A stretch of 19,905 bases of DNA from Cardiobacterium sp963553325. Its GTDB lineage: Bacteria; Pseudomonadota; Gammaproteobacteria; Cardiobacteriales; Cardiobacteriaceae. Location: NCBI GenBank assembly GCA_963553325.1, contig CAUVOF010000034.1:1-19905 (forward strand), given 5' to 3'. Positions 14,082 through 19,905 of this stretch are shown piece after piece. The notes beneath the pieces are model-generated. The model had not been told where the DNA came from. It worked only from the letters and a program-made list of their open reading frames with translations, and did not search any database. The position numbers were made by a program, and so were the translations under genes. Every line of letters starts with the position of its first letter. Positions within the stretch are counted from its first letter, which is position 1.

Positions 14082-17000
14082 ATGGCATCTATCACTTTAA
14101 TTTTTAAGAATAGCTGGGAATTCTCAAAATGGGCTACAGAAAGAGGCATAGACTTTCTTTCAAATAGCAATATTGGCGCTAATTCTAGTGCAATAAACAA
14201 TGAATTATCCAGTGGAAAAAGTTTATTATTTGCTGACAAAGGAACTTTTGGCAATTGGGCAAGTATGAAGCTCACATATGGGTCGGGTATTGCGCAAAGC
14301 ATAAATAGCATGGTTGACGCACAGCAAGCGTGGCATCACTATAAAGGTAATGCTACCACCGCCGCAAATAGTGGTGCACTTTCTGCAATGTTTGGGATGG
14401 TTCAGGTTACGCTTTCAGGCTTATCCAGGGCAAAAGATGATAACCAATTCACCCAACCGGTTGCCGATGCAGAATTGGGGGAAGTCTGCACAGCATTGGC
14501 ATCAGGTCTGGCAGCTATCCCGGGCGCACAACCGCTTGCTGCTTTGGCAGCTATTGGCGGATTGGCTTATACCGCGATTAATATATTGACGGGAAAGTCA
14601 ATGACTCTGGAAGAACTATTCTTTGGCTACCATCATGATGTAATTTGGGCATTCTTTGAACCGGGGATGCTGGCGCCACGAGATCCCAATGTTCCCATTT
14701 TTCACGAAAAAACAAAATATGATGCTCTTGTCAAGAATGCAGGAGGCGCAAATATGGCAAAATGGATTTTTGAAGGCTATTTGGGGGAAGGCACAGGAAC
14801 AGAAATCAATAATAAAAATTATCAAGACATACTAAGTCTTCTATATAATGGAAAATTAAGAGATAAAGATGATAACCCGATAGAAATGGGCGGGTTTAAA
14901 ATTACCATGCTAAATGACAGTCCCCGCTATATTTTGAACAAGCTGTATCACAGCAAAAATAGTGGGGATATTTCCACCGCCAAGGCCATTATTTATGCGC
15001 TGGAAAAGTTGAACCCGCTGGCGGTGTCCTATCCTACCAAGGAGTTGAAAGCCGCTTATGACAGCATCAACCCGGATGATTATTCGGATGAATGGGTTCA
15101 GGCAAGGGCATGGATGCTGCTTGAGTCTTTGGCAGAAAATTTCAAGGTTAATAACGACTATACAATCAGGACGCTCAATTCCATCCGGCAAGAATTTGGT
15201 ATTCATGAAAATGACAAGGTCTCTTTTGAAACAGGAGACAAGGAAACCAGCTTTTCCCGTGGCACGGAAGGCGAAGGTCATCGCGTCATCTTCAATAGTG
15301 GCAAGCAGAATGTGGAAGGTGGCGCGCAAAATGACATGATTTTTGGCAGCCCGAAACGTGATGTTTTGGTTGGCAATGGCGGTGATGACATACTGGTGGC
15401 ATTTGGTGGCAATGACACGCTCAAAGGGGGCAGCGGCAAAAATACCCTAAAGGGTGGCGATGGCATGGATACTTATGTCTTCGATACGTCTGCCAAATTT
15501 GATGACACGATCATTGATAGCGATGGCCGTGGCATTATCAAGATAGATGGCAGGAATCTGGCAGAACAGCCTTTTACCAGAGAGGCTGGTGTCCCTAATG
15601 CCTGGTTCGTTTATATCAACGGCAACAAATGGGATGTTCTTTTGACGGAAGATGGCGATCTGATATTCAATGAGCCCATCTTTGACAATCATTTTGTCAT
15701 TCATGGCTGGGCGAAAATGGAAAATGGCCGCATGGGTATTGTCCTGCCGGAATACAATGAGCGTGAGCCGGAAGAAGGCAAGCGCGCTGAAGGCGACTGG
15801 CATACGGAAATTATCAACAAGGACAATCATCCGGATTTGGACAAGTGGAACCACGGTGAATATTATCCCCGCTGGCATGACCGCAATCCCAATGGCGCAA
15901 TCAATAACGGCATTGCCGAACAAGACTTTGCGGACGTTATCAACTACAGAAATAGCAAAGAGAGCTGGCGGATTTTGGGCAAGGGCGGCAATGATGCCCT
16001 CGGCGGCAGTCCGAATAATGACCGTATTTATGGCGGTGAGGGTAATGATTTGATTGCCGGTGGCGGTGGCTCCGACATTATTGATGGCGGTCGCGGTAAT
16101 GATTTTATTTATGCCAATTCAGATTTGACCGCACGGGAGCGCAGACGTCCGGATGAGCTTTGGAAAATGCCGGAGGATGGTAAATCGGTAATTCAGGCAG
16201 GAACGACCTGGGGCGTCTATAAAAACAAAGATGGCTTCGCGACAACCGATGGCATTTCTCCTACCAAAGAAGATGATGCCAAAACCGGCGGGGATTATCT
16301 CTATGGCGCTGATGGTAACGACGAAATTGTCGGCAGCAATCTTAATGATTTTATTTATGGCGACAAGGAGCATAGGGAAGAACGGGATGGTAACAGCAGT
16401 TATGATGGTATTGGCCGTGGCAAGGACAAAATTTATGGCATGGGAGGAGATGACTATATTGAAGGCAATGGAGAGGATGATTTTATCAATGGCGATGGGC
16501 TGACCAAGCCGGGACACTTAAACAGCGTAAGTGCTGATAAACATGGTCGCGATACCATCAGCGGCGGCTACGGGAAAGACACGATTATCGGTGGTGGCAA
16601 TAATGATACGATTCACGGCGATAAAGGCGATGACTTTTTGTTTGGCGACCAGCTTAGCGACTCTTCCATTTCATCCGACGACCAGCTTCCTCGCGAGTTT
16701 CAGGGTGAAGACAAAATTTTTGGCGATGATGGTGATGATGTCATGATGGGCGGTGGCAATAATGACAAATTGTATGGTGGTTCCGGTAATGACACTATTT
16801 GGGGAGATTATAATCATCCGGATGACGCGCGAAATTTTTTTGGCAATGACAAGATATGGGGTAATGAAGGCGAAGACGAACTCTATGGCGGTTACGGGGT
16901 AGATTACCTGTATGGCGGCGCGGACAAGGATACGCTGCGCGGTGGTGCGCATGGAGATTTTCTTTATGGCGATGACGGCAATGACTTTATGTTTGGCGAT

Positions 17001-19226
17001 GGCGATCATTGCCCCGCAGATATGGAGGGCGCGGATACTATGGAAGGTGGTAAAGGCGATGATGTTATGTTCGGTAATGGTGGCGATGGCGATATGTTAT
17101 TGGGTGGAGACGGCAATGACGAACTCTACGGCTATGACAACGATTTGCCGGAAAACAATTACATGAAACCTGATGGGGTAAATTTTTTGTCCGGTGATAG
17201 GGGAGACGATAGAATTTTTGGTGCTGGCAATACGGATTATATGCACGGTGGCGATGGCAAGGATTTGCTCGTTGGCAATGCCGGAACGGATTACCTGTAT
17301 GGCGAAGAAGGCAATGACCGCCTTTATGGTGATAACGGTCAATCCACCTGGGAAAATCCCTATGTACTTACCGGCGATGACTTCCTTTCTGGCGGTGCCG
17401 GCAACGATTATCTTGATGGTGGTAACGGTATTGATACGGTGCATGGTGATGAAGGTGATGACACCGTACTTGGCTATTTCGGCAATGATTTTGTTTATGG
17501 TGATGATGGTAACGACAAGGTTGCCGGGGGCGCTGGTGATGATTATGTCTATGGCGGCGACGGTAATGACCGGTTATGGGGCGATTGGCCGCTAGACACG
17601 CAAGATGCTGACCCCAATGCTGATGGTACGGATCATCTTTTTGGTGGCCGCGGCGATGACCAGATAGACGGCGGTTATGGTGATGACGAGCTGCATGGCG
17701 ATGAGGGCAATGACATTCTTTACGCCAATGCGGGGAATGACACTCTGCTGGGTGGCGAAGGAAATGATGAATTGTATGGTGTCAGTGGCACCAACCGGCT
17801 CTTTGGTGACGAAGGGAATGATATTCTGCGCAGTGGTACCGGCAATGATTATTTGAATGGTGGCATGGGCAATGATATTTATTATTTCAAGCGTGATTTT
17901 GGCCATGACATTATTGACAATAATGACCGGATTAAAGACCACGTTGATTATATCCAGTTTGATGCACACAACCGGAACGAAATTGAATTTATCCGCGAGA
18001 ATGATGATTTGATTATCCGCACATTGGAAGGCGATAACCAGATTACGGTACTCAAGCATTTTTCTGAAGCAGAGCCGTGGCATTTTATTAATGGCATTCT
18101 TTTTGCGGATGGTTCTGTGCTGGATCGTCACGATTTCTTCCGGCATGAACCGCCGCCCGCCCCCAATCACCCGCCAGAGGTGGCACAGCCTTTGGCCAAT
18201 CTGGCAGTCAAAGCGGATAGTGATATTGGCGGACAAATTACGCTCGATGCCATCAGCGACCCGGATGGCGAGACGCTTGTGTATCAATTGACGCTGTCAG
18301 ATGGCATTGCGCTGCCGGAGTGGTTGCAATTCGATGCGCAGACCGGCGCGATTAGTGGTCATGCGCCTACGGACAGCAGTCTGCTTCATTTACGTCTGAC
18401 CGGGACGGATCATACCGGGGCAAGCGCCTTTACGGATTTCACCTTGCAGGTCAATGCCGCACCGAAAGTGGCGCATTCGCTTGAGCCTCATCGCGCTGTG
18501 GAGGGGCAGAATTTCAGCTTTCAATTGCCATCTGATACGTTTGTTGACCCGGAAAGTGATCCGCTCAATTTGCAGTTGTTGCAGGGCAATGGCGAAGCAT
18601 TGCCCGATTGGCTGCATTTTGATGCGGCAAGCGGCACGGTTTCCGGTAATGCGCTGGTGGGATCGCCGGATTTATCGCTGTCGCTGATTGCCACTGACCC
18701 GCTTGGCAATCAGGCACACGCGAATTTTTCGCTGGCTTTGACTGAACCGCCACAATCGGTAAAAACGTCATGGCGCGGCGGCACGGTGCATGGCAAGGAT
18801 GGCGATGATCAGCTCATTGGCAGCAATTTTAATGATCGCCTATTTGGCGAGGACGGCAATGATTATTTGAAGGCTAAATTCGGCAATGATGTGCTGGATG
18901 GTGGCAGGGGCGATGATCGTATGGAAGGCGATTGGGGCAATGATGAATATCGCTATCGCGCAGGCGATGGTCATGACACGATTCATGACAGTCATGGCAA
19001 GGATACGCTGATTCTGGATGGTATTCGTCAGGGCGATACGCATTTTCTGCTGCGTGGCAATGATTTGGTATTGGAGTTCAAACATGACGGCGGCTCGATT
19101 GTGATTGAAAACCACACGGGTCATGGTTGCATCGAGCATTTCCGTTTTGCCGATGTGAATCTGGATCATCATGCGGTGGATGATTTGCTGCGGCAGCTGG
19201 GGAATCATCAGCACGGTGTAATGTAA
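14082..19226 (+). CDS. Large RTX repeat protein with cadherin-like domains, predicted type I secreted
   Basis: The 1714-residue acidic protein has no Sec signal, as expected for export by a type I machine reading the C-terminus. Residues 1-405 form an unrecognised N-terminal region with Ala/Gly-rich hydrophobic stretches (about 140-170, ALASGLAAIPGAQPLAALAA). Calcium-binding GGxGxDxhx nonapeptides then occur in three blocks: about 410-468, 628-1270 (the longest) and 1563-1636. Between blocks two and three are two cadherin/dystroglycan-like domains (about 1360-1560), each with the LPEWLQFDAQTGAISG / LPDWLHFDAASGTVSG signature. The end (LILDGIRQGDTHFLLRGNDL and FRFADV) is the haemolysin-type repeat-associated domain. 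ATG 14082 follows AAGGAG. No acyltransferase or secretion genes are in the window. Adhesin, enzyme carrier and toxin all remain possible; no catalytic motif is evident. Confidence 0.92.
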   Translation: MASITLIFKNSWEFSKWATERGIDFLSNSNIGANSSAINNELSSGKSLLFADKGTFGNWASMKLTYGSGIAQSINSMVDAQQAWHHYKGNATTAANSGALSAMFGMVQVTLSGLSRAKDDNQFTQPVADAELGEVCTALASGLAAIPGAQPLAALAAIGGLAYTAINILTGKSMTLEELFFGYHHDVIWAFFEPGMLAPRDPNVPIFHEKTKYDALVKNAGGANMAKWIFEGYLGEGTGTEINNKNYQDILSLLYNGKLRDKDDNPIEMGGFKITMLNDSPRYILNKLYHSKNSGDISTAKAIIYALEKLNPLAVSYPTKELKAAYDSINPDDYSDEWVQARAWMLLESLAENFKVNNDYTIRTLNSIRQEFGIHENDKVSFETGDKETSFSRGTEGEGHRVIFNSGKQNVEGGAQNDMIFGSPKRDVLVGNGGDDILVAFGGNDTLKGGSGKNTLKGGDGMDTYVFDTSAKFDDTIIDSDGRGIIKIDGRNLAEQPFTREAGVPNAWFVYINGNKWDVLLTEDGDLIFNEPIFDNHFVIHGWAKMENGRMGIVLPEYNEREPEEGKRAEGDWHTEIINKDNHPDLDKWNHGEYYPRWHDRNPNGAINNGIAEQDFADVINYRNSKESWRILGKGGNDALGGSPNNDRIYGGEGNDLIAGGGGSDIIDGGRGNDFIYANSDLTARERRRPDELWKMPEDGKSVIQAGTTWGVYKNKDGFATTDGISPTKEDDAKTGGDYLYGADGNDEIVGSNLNDFIYGDKEHREERDGNSSYDGIGRGKDKIYGMGGDDYIEGNGEDDFINGDGLTKPGHLNSVSADKHGRDTISGGYGKDTIIGGGNNDTIHGDKGDDFLFGDQLSDSSISSDDQLPREFQGEDKIFGDDGDDVMMGGGNNDKLYGGSGNDTIWGDYNHPDDARNFFGNDKIWGNEGEDELYGGYGVDYLYGGADKDTLRGGAHGDFLYGDDGNDFMFGDGDHCPADMEGADTMEGGKGDDVMFGNGGDGDMLLGGDGNDELYGYDNDLPENNYMKPDGVNFLSGDRGDDRIFGAGNTDYMHGGDGKDLLVGNAGTDYLYGEEGNDRLYGDNGQSTWENPYVLTGDDFLSGGAGNDYLDGGNGIDTVHGDEGDDTVLGYFGNDFVYGDDGNDKVAGGAGDDYVYGGDGNDRLWGDWPLDTQDADPNADGTDHLFGGRGDDQIDGGYGDDELHGDEGNDILYANAGNDTLLGGEGNDELYGVSGTNRLFGDEGNDILRSGTGNDYLNGGMGNDIYYFKRDFGHDIIDNNDRIKDHVDYIQFDAHNRNEIEFIRENDDLIIRTLEGDNQITVLKHFSEAEPWHFINGILFADGSVLDRHDFFRHEPPPAPNHPPEVAQPLANLAVKADSDIGGQITLDAISDPDGETLVYQLTLSDGIALPEWLQFDAQTGAISGHAPTDSSLLHLRLTGTDHTGASAFTDFTLQVNAAPKVAHSLEPHRAVEGQNFSFQLPSDTFVDPESDPLNLQLLQGNGEALPDWLHFDAASGTVSGNALVGSPDLSLSLIATDPLGNQAHANFSLALTEPPQSVKTSWRGGTVHGKDGDDQLIGSNFNDRLFGEDGNDYLKAKFGNDVLDGGRGDDRMEGDWGNDEYRYRAGDGHDTIHDSHGKDTLILDGIRQGDTHFLLRGNDLVLEFKHDGGSIVIENHTGHGCIEHFRFADVNLDHHAVDDLLRQLGNHQHGVM

Positions 19227-19300
19227 TGGTGTTTTTTATGCCATGCTCGCCACCGATAATATCAGCTCACATAGACAATCTGCAAAATACAGGTTCTTAA

Positions 19301-19328
19301 AAAAACGCGCCCGCAGGCGCGTTTTTTT
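19301..19328 (+). terminator. Intrinsic terminator of the RTX gene
   Basis: ACGCGCC (19305-19311), CGCA, GGCGCGT (19316-19322) flanked by an A-run and a T-run; it could act in both directions. It begins about 75 bp after the RTX stop codon, and no gene lies between. Confidence 0.9.
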
Positions 19329-19341
19329 ATTGTAGCAAAAT

Positions 19342-19425
19342 TCAGAACAAACCGTTGATGTTGCCGTCTTTATCGACGTCGATGTTCGCTTACTACTTGA
19401 TGGCACTGCCTAATTTACCGGCTGT
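19342..19425 (-). pseudogene. Remnant of a gene tail with an EF-hand-like end, copy B
   Basis: Second copy of the stretch at 12492-12575. The minus strand reads AGKLGSAIK, TAG TAA, ANIDVDKDGNINGLF, TGA. The two stops are the same as in copy A, and the amino-acid change (IDID to IDVD) is conservative. It is part of the long direct repeat. Confidence 0.3.
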
Positions 19426-19620
19426 TATGAAAAAAAATGATGAGCCTGTGCCACATTGGAATTTCCCCCGGAATGCAGCCTTTGCGACCATACCCAATAG
19501 CAGACACATTGCCCATTAAAACAGATAGGATCCTTAAAAGGAGCAATTTATGACTAAATATAAAAAAAGACAAACTAATGAAAGCATCGAAGGATATACA
19601 AAGGTAGATAAAATTATAGA
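19342..19620 (+). repeat. Long direct repeat, copy B
   Basis: Partner of 12492-12770, in the same orientation and 6850 bp away. Similarity stops abruptly inside the small membrane-protein gene, after the shared AAATTATAGA, where the sequence becomes like paralogue 2 instead. Confidence 0.9.
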
Positions 19621-19905
19621 GATTTCAGGTGTATTAGCAATTCTGTATATTATTTATATCTTAATTACCAATGAGATAGCCAGTGAAACCAAAACCGATG
19701 AAAACTACGGCGAGCCCAAGTCTATTGTTGCAACCGAGAAACAGAAAATAGAAATAATTCCCTCAGTTGGGCCAACTATGGTAAGTCGAATTTCTTATGG
19801 AGAGCAATATGCTTTCGCATTAATCTATAACAATGAAACTTTTGAATGTCGGTGGTGTCCTAAAATGTATGCTGGTAAACGACGGGCAAACAAAAAGCAA
19901 CGGAA
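19550..19905 (+). CDS. Small single-span membrane protein, paralogue 3 (runs off the window)
   Basis: The frame is open for 118 codons to the window edge. The first 23 residues (MTKYKKRQTNESIEGYTKVD and on) match paralogue 1, the membrane segment (GVLAILYIIYILITNEIAS) matches paralogue 2, and ETKTDENYGEPKSIVATEKQ is common to all. After SVGPT it departs from both: MVSRISYGEQYAFALIYNNE, then FECRWCPKMYAGKRRANKKQ. So the gene is a mosaic with its own C-terminal part. AAAAGGAG precedes the ATG at the same spacing as in paralogue 1. Function is unknown, and whether the frame stays intact beyond the window cannot be seen. Confidence 0.75.
   Translation, partial: MTKYKKRQTNESIEGYTKVDKIIEISGVLAILYIIYILITNEIASETKTDENYGEPKSIVATEKQKIEIIPSVGPTMVSRISYGEQYAFALIYNNETFECRWCPKMYAGKRRANKKQR

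Noticed and set aside
14082..19226. CRISPR-like or microsatellite array suggested by the regular GGCGATGATGG-type repeats
   Set aside because: The period is 27 bp with codon-level variation and an intact reading frame; it is simply the DNA of the RTX nonapeptide repeats.

Overview
The window looks like a piece of a proteobacterial chromosome with a GC-rich core and AT-rich accessory DNA. The core genes (rlmH, ohr, tyrosine phenol-lyase, a TyrP-type permease, a cystine-type ABC importer) are of gamma/beta-proteobacterial type. A Cardiobacterium-like host would fit, but that is inference; nothing here fixes the genus.

Layout. 1-3081 is a ruined multidrug efflux locus: an RND pump on the minus strand (amber codon, frameshift, at least one internal deletion, lost second half), the tail of its periplasmic adaptor, and the 3' half of a divergent MarR-type regulator, fused by a deletion that removed the shared promoter. 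3315-4626 is an intact IS481-family element inserted in a small palindromic repeat, with a 6-bp target duplication. 4670-5658 holds rlmH and a MarR-family regulator. 5659-5927 is non-coding, with a repeat relic, an intrinsic terminator and a REP-like palindrome. 5928-11647 is a minus-strand cluster read in the order tyrosine phenol-lyase, TyrP-type permease, amino-acid ABC importer (binding protein, permease, ATPase), small secreted protein. Its leader (11648-11864) carries a terminator hairpin, a competing hairpin and a possible short leader peptide containing Tyr-Trp. Ohr peroxidase follows at 12014-12433 on the plus strand.

From about 12490 to the window end the DNA becomes an AT-rich accessory island: two complete copies and one partial copy of an unrecognised single-span membrane protein family, and a 1714-residue RTX/cadherin-like secreted protein lying between copies two and three. 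A roughly 279-bp, nearly identical direct repeat lies on both sides of this block, 6850 bp apart. The small genes show block exchange: 196 bp is identical between copies 1 and 2, and copy 3 is a mosaic of both.

How the genes may work together. Phenol-lyase splits tyrosine into phenol, pyruvate and ammonia, and enzymes of this family also cleave cysteine and S-substituted cysteines. A tyrosine permease plus a cystine-type importer in the same gene string therefore suggests an amino-acid scavenging unit. The RTX block is a separate, probably horizontally acquired or rearranging surface/secreted-protein locus. No type I secretion genes lie within the window.
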